Positions 26,104-34,771 of a DNA stretch of 34,820 nucleotides are shown piece by piece. This stretch comes from an uncultured Hyphomicrobiales bacterium (lineage in GTDB: Bacteria > Pseudomonadota > Alphaproteobacteria > Rhizobiales > Devosiaceae). Location: the NCBI GenBank assembly GCA_903842455.1, contig CAIMLX010000063.1, forward strand, positions 1-34,820, given 5' to 3'. Numbering within the stretch: the first letter of the stretch is position 1; every line of letters starts with the position of its first letter. The translations under genes were made by a program, and so were the position numbers. The notes under the pieces were generated by a model. The model was given only the letters and a program-made list of their open reading frames with translations, was not told the DNA's origin and made no database searches.

Positions 26104-26885
26104 GCTGTCACCCTTGCTTCGGCGATCTGGGCGCGGAGTTGCTGCACTTTATCGTTGAAGGCCGGCTCGTACATGATGGCGAGATCGCGCGGGCGGGCGA
26201 ACTCGACGCGGTGCTCGGCGATGACGCGGCCGGGGCGCGCGCTCATCACGAATATGCGGTCGGCGAGGAACACGGATTCGCGCAGGTCGTGCGTCACCAG
26301 CATGATGGTGGTGCCGCGCGCCGCGTGCAGGTCGCGGATGACGCACCAGAGTTCTTCGCGGGTGAAGGCATCGAGGGCGCCGAACGGCTCGTCGAGCATC
26401 AGCAACTCGGGTTCGTGGATGAGGGCGCGGCAGAGGTTGGCGCGCTGCTGCATGCCGCCCGAAAGCTGCCAGGGGAACTTGTCACCAAAGCCCTTGAGGC
26501 CGACGGTGGCGAGCAGGGCCTCGGCCTTGGCGACGTACTCGGCCTTGTTGGCGCGCAGACGATGGCGGTGCCGCTCGACGATTTCGAGGGGGAGGAGGAT
26601 GTTGTCGAGCGTGGTGCGCCACGGCAGCATGGTGGGGTTCTGGAACGCCATGCCGACGATGGAGACGGGCTTGGTGACGTGTTCGTTGGCAACGATCACC
26701 GTCCCCTGCTGCGGGATGTGAAGGCCGGTGACGAGCTTCATCAGGGTGGACTTGCCGCACCCGGACGGGCCAACAACGGCGACGAACTCGCCCTTGTTCA
26801 CCTTCATGTCGAGGCCCTGCACGGCGAGGGTGCCCCCTGCCCCGCCATAGCGCATGTCGACGTTATCAATGCTTACCAGTGACAT
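26100..26885 (-). CDS. ABC transporter ATPase, nitrate/sulfonate/taurine (SsuB/TauB) type
   Basis: This 261-residue nucleotide-binding subunit drives import. It has Walker A GPSGCGKST (39-47), the Q-loop FQNPTMLPWRTTLDN (81-95), signature LSGGMQQR (141-148), Walker B LLMLDEPFGALD (161-172) and the switch His199 (LVTHD). The PWRT segment after the Q-loop is typical of the SsuB/TauB/NrtD group. The ATG at 26883-26885 was chosen because the protein then begins MSLVSIDNVDMRYG like its relatives. The upstream in-frame extension is encoded by the palindromic repeat. It lies between the binding-protein gene (168 bp upstream) and the permease gene (overlapping). Confidence 0.95.
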   Translation of the reverse strand: MSLVSIDNVDMRYGGAGGTLAVQGLDMKVNKGEFVAVVGPSGCGKSTLMKLVTGLHIPQQGTVIVANEHVTKPVSIVGMAFQNPTMLPWRTTLDNILLPLEIVERHRHRLRANKAEYVAKAEALLATVGLKGFGDKFPWQLSGGMQQRANLCRALIHEPELLMLDEPFGALDAFTREELWCVIRDLHAARGTTIMLVTHDLRESVFLADRIFVMSARPGRVIAEHRVEFARPRDLAIMYEPAFNDKVQQLRAQIAEARVTA

Positions 26886-26912
26886 TTCCGAGCCCCGCGA
26901 TACTTGAGACGA

Positions 26913-27030
26913 CCCCTCATCCGGCCTTTGGCCACCTTCTCCCACAAGGGGAGAAGGCGATGTTGCGCCGCCCTGCCCACCAGACGCCTTCTCCCCTTGT
27001 GGGAGAAGGTGCCGGCAGGCGGATGAGGGG
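26913..27030. repeat. Head-to-head pair of RIME-like palindromic repeats
   Basis: Two units at 26913-26957 and 26986-27030 mirror each other, with CTCCCACAAGGGGAG and CTCCCCTTGTGGGAG cores and CCCCTCAT/ATGAGGGG outer ends. They sit inside the importer operon between the binding-protein and ATPase genes. There they could form mRNA hairpins that favour the upstream, more abundant binding-protein message. Confidence 0.7.
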
Positions 27031-27053
27031 TGGCAACGCTTGCTGTTGCCGCC

Positions 27054-28073
27054 TTACGGCAGCATGCGGTCTTCCTTGGCCGGCAGGTATTGCGGGTCGA
27101 AGACGTCGGCGGCGGTGACGGTGCCCTTGAGGCCCATCGAGGTCTTGAGGGTCTCGATGGAGGCGGCGAGCTTGTCCATGTCGACGCCGCCCATGCCGTT
27201 TTCGACGACGTAGGGGGTCTTGATGTTCATGTCGATCGCCATTTGCAGGCGTTCCTGCTCGATGGCCGGGTCCAGCGTCTCGTTGACCTTGATGATCGCG
27301 GCGGCACCGGCCGCCGGGTCGGCCACGGCGTCGGCGAAGCCCTTGGCGAGGGCCTTCAGGAAGCCCTTGACCGCCTCGGGATTGGCTTCGGCAAAGTCCT
27401 CGTTGACCAGCACGGAGTTGCCGTAGAGCTCGAGGCCGTGGTCGGCGAAGAGGATGGTCGAGATGTCCTCGGCCGGGGTACCCTGCGCCTTGAGGTTGAG
27501 GATCACCGAGAAGGCGAAGCCGAACACGGCATCGACTTCACCTTTGGCCAGCATCGGCTCGCGGACCGGGAAGCCGATATTCTCGATGGTGATGGCGCTG
27601 TCGTCGATGCCGGCGGCGGCCTTGAAGGCGGCCCACTGGGCGAAGGCGCCGTCGGGCGGCGGGGCGCCGAGCTTCTTGCCCTCGACCGACTTCGGATCAT
27701 CGGTGATGCCGAGCGACTTGCGGCCGACGATCGAGAAGACCGGCTTGTCGTAGACCATCATGACGGCCTTGACCTTCTGGGCCGGGTCTTCGTCGAGGAA
27801 CTTGATGACCGAGTTGATGTCGCCGAACCCCATCTGGTAGGCGCCAGTGGCGACGCGCGGGATCGCCTCGACCGAGCCATTGCCGGTATCGATGGTGACA
27901 TCCAGCCCCTCGGCTTTGAAGTAGCCCTTGTCGAGGGCGAGGAAGAAGCCGGCAGCCGGCCCTTCGAACTTCCAGTCGAGCGTGAACTTGACGGCCGTCT
28001 GCGCGTAGGCGGCGGTTGTGGCCAGCAGGCCGGCGAGCAGCGCGGCCGACAGCCCGGTTGCGAATTTCAGCAT
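27054..28073 (-). CDS. ABC transporter substrate-binding protein, NMT1/SsuA-like
   Basis: This is a periplasmic ligand-binding protein of 339 residues. Its signal peptide is MLKFATGLSAALLAGLLATT then AAYA, cleaved before QTAV. The mature part opens VKFTLDWKFEGPAAGFFLAL with DKGYFKAEGLDV, the classic start of the NMT1/ThiY/SsuA/TauA group, and later has GFGDINSVIKFLDEDP and GAPPPDGAFAQW. Ligands in this group include sulfonates, nitrate, taurine and thiamine-pyrimidine precursors; none can be chosen here. No sulfonatase, nitrate reductase or thiamine gene lies nearby. The ATG at 28071-28073 with AGGGG upstream gives the signal peptide. It is the first gene of the importer operon and is divergent from the RND pump. 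Confidence 0.92.
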   Translation of the reverse strand: MLKFATGLSAALLAGLLATTAAYAQTAVKFTLDWKFEGPAAGFFLALDKGYFKAEGLDVTIDTGNGSVEAIPRVATGAYQMGFGDINSVIKFLDEDPAQKVKAVMMVYDKPVFSIVGRKSLGITDDPKSVEGKKLGAPPPDGAFAQWAAFKAAAGIDDSAITIENIGFPVREPMLAKGEVDAVFGFAFSVILNLKAQGTPAEDISTILFADHGLELYGNSVLVNEDFAEANPEAVKGFLKALAKGFADAVADPAAGAAAIIKVNETLDPAIEQERLQMAIDMNIKTPYVVENGMGGVDMDKLAASIETLKTSMGLKGTVTAADVFDPQYLPAKEDRMLP

Positions 28074-28149
28074 AGGAGATCCCCTTGTTTGCACCGGGGG
28101 CGATAAAACCAGAATGTACGCAGAGTGCAAGCGAGTTGCCTAATCTGTG

Positions 28150-28159
28150 GACAATTGTC
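28150..28159. promoter_or_regulatory. Palindrome in the divergent importer/efflux control region
   Basis: GACAATTGTC is a 10-bp perfect palindrome, flanked by TGTG on the left and ACA on the right, making a nearly symmetric 17-bp element. It lies 77 bp upstream of the binding-protein start codon and 139 bp upstream of the adaptor start. It is a candidate operator; the cognate regulator is not in the window. Confidence 0.35.
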
Positions 28160-28297
28160 ACAGCGGGCGCATTTTTGGGCATCGGCGCCGGCCGGCACGG
28201 CAAAGTTACCGTGATTTAATGTGCCTCGCCATTCGCCGATGCTATCGTTTTGGCCTATTGCCCGCCCCCTCCCGGGCCTGACCCCGAGTTTTGAGCA

Positions 28298-29509
28298 TTG
28301 ATCCGGCAGATACTGATTTCGCTTCTCATCGTCGGAGCGGTTGCGGCCGCGTACGTCTTTCTGGTGCCCGGCGCGCCCGAGCAACTGGCGCGGTTCGGCA
28401 TCAACCTGCCCGTTGCGCCGGCAGCGGAGGTCGCGGCCGGCCCTGGCGGGGGTGCACCGGCGGCAGCCGGTGGCGGACAGCGCCCGGGTGGCGGCGCGGG
28501 CGGACGCGGCGGCGGGCGGACCATGATCGTGGTCACGGCGCCTGTCGTGCTCGCGACCATCAACGACAGGCTTACGGCTATCGGTGAAGGTGCAGCGGCT
28601 CGCTCGGTCACGGTGATGTCGCCGGCGACCGGCACGCTGGTGGAGCTGCTGGTCGAGCCAGGGCAGGAAGTTGCGGCGGGGGCGGTGATCGGGCGACTCG
28701 ACGCCGACGCCGAGCAGATCGCCTACGACCGGGCCAAGCTGACCTTCGACGATGCGCAGGCGGCGCTCGAGCGGACCAACGCACTGGCGGGCGCGAGCAA
28801 CGCCACCACAGTGCAGGTGAGTGCGGCGCAGCTGGCGCTCAGCACGGCTGATCTGGCGCTCAAGAACGCCGATCTCGACCTGAAGCGTCGCACCATCACG
28901 ACGCCCATCGCCGGGACTGTCGGGCTGTTCCAGGTGAACCCCGGCAACACGGTGAGCGCCCAAAGCGTGGTGACCACCATCGAAGACACCTCGCATATCC
29001 GTGTCAGCTTCTGGGTGCCGGAGCGCTACGCGGGCGCAATCAGCCCCGGGATGGCGGTGACGGCCAGCGCCGTGGCGCTGCCGGGCCAGACGATCGACGG
29101 AGAGGTCGGGGCGGTGGACAACCGGATCGATCCGGCCAGCCGGACGCTGAAGGTCGAGGCGCGCATTCCCAATGACGACGGCCGGCTGAAGCCCGGCATG
29201 AGCTTTTCGGTGGCGATGACGTTCCCCGGCGAGACCTTCCCGTCGGTCGACCCGCTGGCCATCCAGTGGTCAAGCGAGGGCGCGTACCTGTGGAAATACC
29301 TCGACCAGAAGGTCGAGCGGGTGCCGGTGCAAATCATCCAGCGCAATTCGGACGGCGTGCTGGTGAAGGCGGAACTGGCGGAGGGCGAGCAGGTGGTAAC
29401 GCAGGGCGTGCAGCAGCTGTCGGCCGGCGCCACGGTGCGGCTGCTCGACGAGCCGACGGGCGCTGCAGGCAGCCAGGGTGGCGGCGAACGGTCGGGGAGC
29501 GCGCTATGA
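28298..29509 (+). CDS. RND efflux periplasmic adaptor (membrane fusion) protein
   Basis: The 403-residue product is an HlyD/AcrA-type adaptor linking an inner-membrane RND pump to an outer-membrane channel. It has one N-terminal membrane anchor (QILISLLIVGAVAAAYVFL), then a Gly/Pro/Ala-rich linker at about 48-75. The lipoyl/barrel-sandwich halves are VMSPATGTLVELLVEPGQEV and RRTITTPIAGTVGLFQVNPG, around an alpha-hairpin at about 140-190. The beta-barrel and membrane-proximal parts follow (RVSFWVPERY, DGEVGAVDNRIDPASRTLKV). The start is probably a TTG, with only a weak ribosome binding site; no better in-frame codon gives the anchor. Its stop overlaps the pump gene start by ATGA. Confidence 0.9.
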   Translation: MIRQILISLLIVGAVAAAYVFLVPGAPEQLARFGINLPVAPAAEVAAGPGGGAPAAAGGGQRPGGGAGGRGGGRTMIVVTAPVVLATINDRLTAIGEGAAARSVTVMSPATGTLVELLVEPGQEVAAGAVIGRLDADAEQIAYDRAKLTFDDAQAALERTNALAGASNATTVQVSAAQLALSTADLALKNADLDLKRRTITTPIAGTVGLFQVNPGNTVSAQSVVTTIEDTSHIRVSFWVPERYAGAISPGMAVTASAVALPGQTIDGEVGAVDNRIDPASRTLKVEARIPNDDGRLKPGMSFSVAMTFPGETFPSVDPLAIQWSSEGAYLWKYLDQKVERVPVQIIQRNSDGVLVKAELAEGEQVVTQGVQQLSAGATVRLLDEPTGAAGSQGGGERSGSAL

Positions 29510-32500
29510 GCATCCAGGGCCAGAACGAGCGCGGTGGCGCCATCGCGGGTCTTTTCGTGCGGCGTCCGGTGCTGGCGCTCGTGGTGAGCGCGCTGATCAT
29601 CGTGGCGGGGCTGGCGGCGCTGTTCGGCGTCGAAGTCCGGGAGCTGCCCAGCGTGGAGCGCCCTACCCTCTCGATCAATACCAGCTTCAACGGCGCCTCG
29701 GCCGAGACCGTGGACCGCGAGATCACCTCGGCGGTCGAGGGCGCGGTGGCCCGGGTGCAGGGCGTCGCCTCGATATCGTCGAGCTCGTCGTATGGACGCA
29801 GCCGTGTGTCGCTGACGTTCAGCGACGGCGTGAACCTCGACAATGCCACCTCGGACGTGCGCGACGCGCTGAGCCGCATCACCAACCGGCTACCCGACGG
29901 GGTCGATACGCCGACCATCGTGAAGGCGGATTCAAACGCCCAGGCGGTGCTGCAACTCGCCGTCACGTCGGACCGGCTGAGCAAGGACGAACTGACCGCC
30001 CTCGTGAATGACGTGATCGCCGAGCGGCTGGCGGCGGTGCAGGGCGTCGCCGACGTGCAGGTCAACGGGTCGCAGGACCGCGTGTTCATCATCGACGTGG
30101 ACCAGGTGAAGCTGGCGAGCCTCGGACTGACCGTGGCGGACATCCGCGGCGCGCTCTCGACCATCGGCTTCGACAGCCCGGCCGGATCGCTGAACGGCAC
30201 CAACCAGAACATCGCCATCCGCGCCACTGCCGAGGTGAATACCCCGGCGCAGTTCGAAGACATCACCATCCGGGACCAGACGCGGATCGGCGACGTGGCG
30301 AGCGTGGTGTTTTCGCCTGCCGCATCCAATTCGGGGCTGCGCAGCGATGGCAAGACCGGCATCGGCATCGGCATCGTGCCGCAGGCGCAGTCGAATACGG
30401 TGGCGATCTCCGAAGGCATCCACCGGACGGTGGAAGACCTGCAGCCGTCGTTGCCGCCAGGCGTGGACGTGCGGATTTCGTCGGATGACTCGGTGTTCAT
30501 TTCGGGCGCCATCCATGAGGTCGAGCGCTCGCTGATGATCGCCGTGGTGGGCGTGATCGTGATCATCTTCCTGTTCCTGCTCGACTGGCGCGCGACGATC
30601 ATCCCGGCTGTCACCATGCCGGTGGCGCTGATCGGGACGGTAGCGGGCATCTATGCCTTCGGATTCTCGCTCAACATCCTGACCCTGCTCGCACTGGTGA
30701 TCGCCACCGGCATCGTGGTGGACGATGCCATCGTGGTGCTCGAGAACATCACGCGGCGGCGGGCCATGGGGCTCGGGCCCCGGGCAGCCGCGGTGCTGGG
30801 AACACAGGAAGTGTTCTTCGCGGTGATCGCGACGACGGCGACGCTGGCGGCGGTGTTCATTCCGATCTCGTTCCTGCCCGGCCAGACGGGGCAGCTGTTC
30901 CGGGAATTCGGCTTCACGCTCGCCATTTCCGTCGGACTGTCGGCCGTGGTGGCACTGTCGCTGGCGCCGATGCTCGCCTCGCGCATGCTGAAGCCGCACG
31001 TGGAGCGCAAGCCCAACCCGATCCAGCGCTTCGGCGGCGTCCTCGCCCGATTCTACCAGGTCACGCTGCGCGCGGTGCTCGCCAACCCGCTCATCGTGAT
31101 TGTGGTGGCGGTGCTGTTCGCTGCGGCGGCGGCGTTGGCGTTCGGCAGCATCCGGCAGGAGTTGACGCCGCCCGAGGACCGGGCATCGATCGCCATCGGC
31201 GTCAATGCTCCGGCTACGGTGAGCCTCGATTTCACCCAGACGCAGATGCAGAAGATCGAGCAGCTGCTGCAGCCCTACAAGGAGAGCGGCGAGGCGACGA
31301 GCATCTTCTCCGTCTCGGGCTTCGGCTCGAACACGAGTTCGGGCTTCATCGTCATGACGCTGGCTGACTGGGAGCTCCGCACCCGCAGCCAGCAGGTGAT
31401 CACGGCCGAGATCAACCAGCTGCTGACCCAGGTGCCCGGCGTGCGCGCCGGCATCCGGCAGGGCAACAGCCTCGGGGTACGCGGCGGCGGCTCGGGGTTG
31501 CAGATCGCGCTGGTCGGCGACAACTACCAGACGCTGGCCGACGTCGCGAACGGGCTGGTCGAAGAGCTGTCCAAGGACGAGAAGTGGGGCCGCGTCAGCA
31601 CGAACTACGAGACGACGCAGCCGCAGATGACGCTGTCGATCGACCGGCGCAAGGCGGCCGGACTCGGTATCGACATCAACGGCCTCGACGCCACCATGCA
31701 GGCGATGATCGATGGCTCGGATGTCGGCACGGTGTTCATCAACGACACGAGCTACGCGGTGCGGATGCTGTCGACCTCGAGCCCGGTGAACGATCCGGGC
31801 GACCTCGAGTCGATCTTCCTTCGAACCTCCGATGGCCGCTACGTGCCGATGTCGACCATCGCGACGATCGAGGAAGCCCCGATCGCGCCGTCGCTGAGCC
31901 GCGAGGACCAGCGGCGGGCCGTGACGGTGACGGCCGCGCTGACCGACGCGTTCACGCTCGGCGACGCCTACAACGAGGTGGTGCAGATTGCCCGTCCGAT
32001 GCTGCCCGACGGGGTGGCGGTGATCCCGATGGCCGAGGCCAAGACTCTGGGCGAGAGCAATAACGGGCTGCTGATCACGTTCGGGTTCGCCCTGGTGGTG
32101 ATCCTGCTGGTGCTGGCGGCGCAGTTCGAAAGCGTGTGGAGCGCCATCATCGTGATGGCGACGGTGCCGTTCGGGCTCGCCTGCGCGGTGTTCGCCATGG
32201 TGGTGACCGGCGTGACGATGAACGTCTACAGCCAGATCGGATTGGTGCTGGTAGTGGGCATCATGGCCAAGAACGGCATCCTGATCGTCGAATTCGCCAA
32301 CCAGCTGCGCGATCGCGGCCAGTCGGTGCGGGAGGCGATCGAGAATGCCTCGAACATCCGGCTTCGCCCGGTGGTGATGACGATGATCGCAACGGTGCTC
32401 GGCGGCGTGCCGCTGATCGTCGCCGGGGGCGCAGGGTCGGAAGCGCGCGCGGCGCTCGGCTGGATCATGGTGGGCGGGCTGACCTTTGCCGCGGCGGCGA

Positions 32501-32667
32501 CGCTGTACCTGACGCCGGTCGCCTACCTGCTGCTGGCACGGTTCTCGAAGCCCAAGGCGGAGGAAGAGGCCCGGCTGGAGCGCGAACTGGCGGCCGCGCG
32601 AGCGCTGGACGAGCCCGATCCGATGGACCAGAACGGGCGTGGGCCGGTCCCTGCCCCAGCCGAGTAG
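29506..32667 (+). CDS. RND-family (HAE1-type) multidrug efflux pump
   Basis: This is a 1053-residue inner-membrane proton-driven pump of the AcrB/MexB superfamily, with the usual 12 membrane spans and two large periplasmic loops. TM1 is LALVVSALIIVAGLAALFG. The proton-relay Asp406 and Asp407 are in TM4 (ATGIVVDDAIVVLENI), and the partner Lys is in the TM10 motif VGIMAKNGILIVEFAN. The porter-domain motif DATSDVRDALSRI appears here as NATSDVRDALSRI. It resembles the MexF/MdtB-like branch in length. The ATG overlaps the adaptor's stop by 4 bp. No TolC-type channel is present, so it probably shares one encoded elsewhere. Substrates are unknown. Confidence 0.95.
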   Translation: MSIQGQNERGGAIAGLFVRRPVLALVVSALIIVAGLAALFGVEVRELPSVERPTLSINTSFNGASAETVDREITSAVEGAVARVQGVASISSSSSYGRSRVSLTFSDGVNLDNATSDVRDALSRITNRLPDGVDTPTIVKADSNAQAVLQLAVTSDRLSKDELTALVNDVIAERLAAVQGVADVQVNGSQDRVFIIDVDQVKLASLGLTVADIRGALSTIGFDSPAGSLNGTNQNIAIRATAEVNTPAQFEDITIRDQTRIGDVASVVFSPAASNSGLRSDGKTGIGIGIVPQAQSNTVAISEGIHRTVEDLQPSLPPGVDVRISSDDSVFISGAIHEVERSLMIAVVGVIVIIFLFLLDWRATIIPAVTMPVALIGTVAGIYAFGFSLNILTLLALVIATGIVVDDAIVVLENITRRRAMGLGPRAAAVLGTQEVFFAVIATTATLAAVFIPISFLPGQTGQLFREFGFTLAISVGLSAVVALSLAPMLASRMLKPHVERKPNPIQRFGGVLARFYQVTLRAVLANPLIVIVVAVLFAAAAALAFGSIRQELTPPEDRASIAIGVNAPATVSLDFTQTQMQKIEQLLQPYKESGEATSIFSVSGFGSNTSSGFIVMTLADWELRTRSQQVITAEINQLLTQVPGVRAGIRQGNSLGVRGGGSGLQIALVGDNYQTLADVANGLVEELSKDEKWGRVSTNYETTQPQMTLSIDRRKAAGLGIDINGLDATMQAMIDGSDVGTVFINDTSYAVRMLSTSSPVNDPGDLESIFLRTSDGRYVPMSTIATIEEAPIAPSLSREDQRRAVTVTAALTDAFTLGDAYNEVVQIARPMLPDGVAVIPMAEAKTLGESNNGLLITFGFALVVILLVLAAQFESVWSAIIVMATVPFGLACAVFAMVVTGVTMNVYSQIGLVLVVGIMAKNGILIVEFANQLRDRGQSVREAIENASNIRLRPVVMTMIATVLGGVPLIVAGGAGSEARAALGWIMVGGLTFAAAATLYLTPVAYLLLARFSKPKAEEEARLERELAAARALDEPDPMDQNGRGPVPAPAE

Positions 32668-32668
32668 C

Positions 32669-33685
32669 TCAGCGCGCCGCGATCATGGCGCGTATCTCGG
32701 CATGGGCTGCGTCGAGGCGCGCCAGTTCGTCGGGGTCGGGTTCGTCGCCAATCGAGGCGGCGCGGCTGCCTTCGGGGAGCAGCTCAGGTTCGGGATGCCA
32801 ATTGAGGTAAACCTCGATGCCCTGCCCCGCCGCATCGACCCGCGTCGGGTCGGCGCCGCGGTCCAGCAGGAGGCTCGCGATCTCCACCTGACCATCGCGG
32901 GCAGCGACGAGCAGCGGGGTGAGGCCGTTGTCATCGGCGATGTCGGGTCTCGCCCCAGCATCGAGCAGGCTCGCGACGTTGGCCGTTCGGCCCGACAGGG
33001 TTGCCATCAGCAGTGGCGTGTTGCCATCGAGATCGCGAGAGTCGCGCGGGCCGTCCGCGAGCAGCAGCTCGATAAGTTCGGGGGTGCCGTAGGTCGCGGC
33101 AAGGTGCAGCGGCGCGCGGAACAGCACGTCGCTGATGACGCCGGGATGCGCCCCGGCCGCCAGCAGCAGGCGGGCCACTTCCGTGCTGCCGCCCCAGGCG
33201 GCGAAATGGAGCGCGGTCTCGGCGCTCTGGTTGAAGCGATGGGGATCGGCGCCGCGATCGAGCAGCAGGCGCACGGCGGCTTCGTCGCCGATGAACGAGG
33301 CGTCCATCAACGGGGTTCGGCCGTAGGGGTCGGTCTCGCTGTCGGGCGGCGAGCCGGCCTCGAGCAACAGGCGCATTGCCTCGGCGTTGAGGCCGCGGGC
33401 GGCCCAGAGCAGCGCGCGGTCACCATTATGGTCGCGGTACTCGGTATCTGCTCCCGCTGCGAGGAGAGCGCGCACCGCTTCCACGTCGTTGCGCCCGGCG
33501 GCGAACTGCAGCGGCGAATAGCCCTGGTGGTAGCTCGGCGGATTGGCCGCCTCGCCGTCAGCCAGCAGTTGCAGGATGGTAGGGGTGTCGCCGGTGCGGG
33601 CGGCGGTCAGCAGCGCGTCGAAATCGGCGCGGGCGGTGCCGGTGAGCGTGAGCAGCAGCGACAGAACCAGGACGGCGCGTGGCAT
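32669..33685 (-). CDS. Exported ankyrin-repeat protein
   Basis: The 338-residue product has a signal peptide (MPRAVLVLSLLLTLTGTARA before DFDALL), so it is expected in the periplasm. Seven to eight ankyrin repeats of about 33 residues follow. Examples are YSPLQFAAGRNDVEAVRALL with AAGADTEYRD, RTPLMDASFIGDEAAVRLLL with DRGADPHRFN, and LTPLLVAARDGQVEIASLLL with DRGADPTRVD. The C-terminal tail of about 60 residues is acidic. Exported ankyrin proteins probably act as protein-binding scaffolds in the envelope. The ATG at 33683-33685 follows AGGGGA and yields the signal peptide. Its end is only 1 bp from the end of the convergent RND pump gene. Confidence 0.88.
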   Translation of the reverse strand: MPRAVLVLSLLLTLTGTARADFDALLTAARTGDTPTILQLLADGEAANPPSYHQGYSPLQFAAGRNDVEAVRALLAAGADTEYRDHNGDRALLWAARGLNAEAMRLLLEAGSPPDSETDPYGRTPLMDASFIGDEAAVRLLLDRGADPHRFNQSAETALHFAAWGGSTEVARLLLAAGAHPGVISDVLFRAPLHLAATYGTPELIELLLADGPRDSRDLDGNTPLLMATLSGRTANVASLLDAGARPDIADDNGLTPLLVAARDGQVEIASLLLDRGADPTRVDAAGQGIEVYLNWHPEPELLPEGSRAASIGDEPDPDELARLDAAHAEIRAMIAAR

Positions 33686-33748
33686 GGGTCCCCTCCCCTT
33701 TGCCTGTTCGACGGCGGCAGCGTAGCCATCCTTTGGGCACCGGCCAAC

Positions 33749-33779
33749 AAAAAGGCGCGGGGCCCAAGGGCTCCGCGCC
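33749..33779 (-). terminator. Rho-independent terminator of the glycine-rich protein gene
   Basis: Read on the minus strand, GGCGCGG (33779-33773) pairs with CCGCGCC (33760-33754), with additional GCCC/GGGC pairing inside, followed directly by five T residues. It lies about 20 bp after the stop codon of the glycine-rich protein gene and 64 bp before the ankyrin gene's start. This is the best intrinsic terminator in the window. Confidence 0.8.
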
Positions 33780-33800
33780 GACAACGGGTAGTGCTGACGA

Positions 33801-34637
33801 TCAGTAGACGTAAACCGTGAGGTTGCCGCCGCTGGCTTCGATGGCGAAGACGTCGCCGACATCATGCCGGCTGCGGCTCAGCGAAGCTACGATCAGCGCA
33901 TCGCCGGCAGCAGCGCTCTGCAGCTGCTGGATCTTGCCCGAGGCGCGGAAGATCTGCGCGACCTGGCTGCGGGCCTGCGGGCACAGGCGGATCGGAACGA
34001 TGCGGACGTTGGCAGCACGCGTCCAGGAGGCCGGGTTCACCTTGCCCTGCGAGGCGAGCTGCAGAACCTGGCGGCCGTCGTTGACCGAACAGTTCACCTG
34101 GAGGGAGTTGTCGAGGCTGCCGACGCGGGTCCGACCGTTGCCGTTCGCGCCATCACCGCCGTTGCCACCGTTTCCACCGCCCCCGCCGAGCAGGTCGTCA
34201 ATGCCGGGGATCGTGAGGTCGAGACCGAGGCCACCGAGGTTCAGTCCAACGGTGATGTTGGAGCCGAGAATGCCGGAGCCGAGCACCCCACCATCGTCGT
34301 CGCCATCGAGCAGGCCGGTGCCGAGCACACCGCCATTGTTGAGCAGGCCACCCTGACCGTTGCCGCCGGAGACGTTGGCGTCGATGTTGCCCTGGCCGCC
34401 AGTGCCGCCGCCGAGGTTGAGGTCGAGGATATTGTCGGGGTTGGAGCTGTCGCTGCCCAGCCCGATGTTGACCAGTGAGTCGTTGCCGGCCGATCCGCCA
34501 TCGATGCTCACAGCGCCGCCGGAGCCGGAGCCACCGTCGAGCACCCCACCGAGCAGCCCTGCGGCTGACACCGGAGCAGTATTCAGGCTGACTGAAAATA
34601 TCAGGCCCGTTAAGAGAGCCGTTGAAATAGCTTTCAT
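33801..34637 (-). CDS. Exported glycine-rich protein of unknown function
   Basis: The 278-residue product has a signal peptide (MKAISTALLTGLIFSVSLNT then APVSA). A low-complexity region of about 145 residues follows, rich in Gly, Asn, Asp and Leu (LLGGVLDGG, GLLNNGGVLGTGLLDGD, GVLGSGILGSNITVGLNLGG, DLLGGGGGNGGNGGDGANGN). From about residue 175 a compact, ordinary-composition domain of about 100 residues runs to the end. It has two Cys (QVNCSVNDG and IRLCPQARSQ) and ends NLTVYVY. I do not recognise the family. The pattern suggests a surface or matrix protein: a flexible spacer plus a folded C-terminal module. The ATG at 34635-34637 has AGGAAAAG upstream. It stands alone, with its own terminator and an A/T-rich upstream region. 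Confidence 0.75.
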   Translation of the reverse strand: MKAISTALLTGLIFSVSLNTAPVSAAGLLGGVLDGGSGSGGAVSIDGGSAGNDSLVNIGLGSDSSNPDNILDLNLGGGTGGQGNIDANVSGGNGQGGLLNNGGVLGTGLLDGDDDGGVLGSGILGSNITVGLNLGGLGLDLTIPGIDDLLGGGGGNGGNGGDGANGNGRTRVGSLDNSLQVNCSVNDGRQVLQLASQGKVNPASWTRAANVRIVPIRLCPQARSQVAQIFRASGKIQQLQSAAAGDALIVASLSRSRHDVGDVFAIEASGGNLTVYVY

Positions 34638-34765
34638 CGTATCTTTTCCTCTGTAAGTGCCTTTGATCGACGCTGTATTCACTACGCTTGTGTCAGCGCA
34701 TGGTTTCTTTTGATGGCGATCGTTGCTAACGTTTGCTTTCCAATGTTTGTCCATCTGTCGTGACA

Positions 34766-34771
34766 ATTATA
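34766..34771 (-). promoter_or_regulatory. Possible -10 box upstream of the glycine-rich protein gene
   Basis: A perfect TATAAT on the minus strand lies about 129 bp upstream of the start codon in a locally A/T-rich stretch. No good -35 box is found at 16-18 bp, so this is weak. The long leader might carry regulatory structure, but none is obvious. Confidence 0.25.

Noticed and set aside
26886-26945. A 20-residue N-terminal extension of the ABC ATPase
   Set aside because: The extension is translated palindromic repeat, and relatives start at the MSLVSIDN position.
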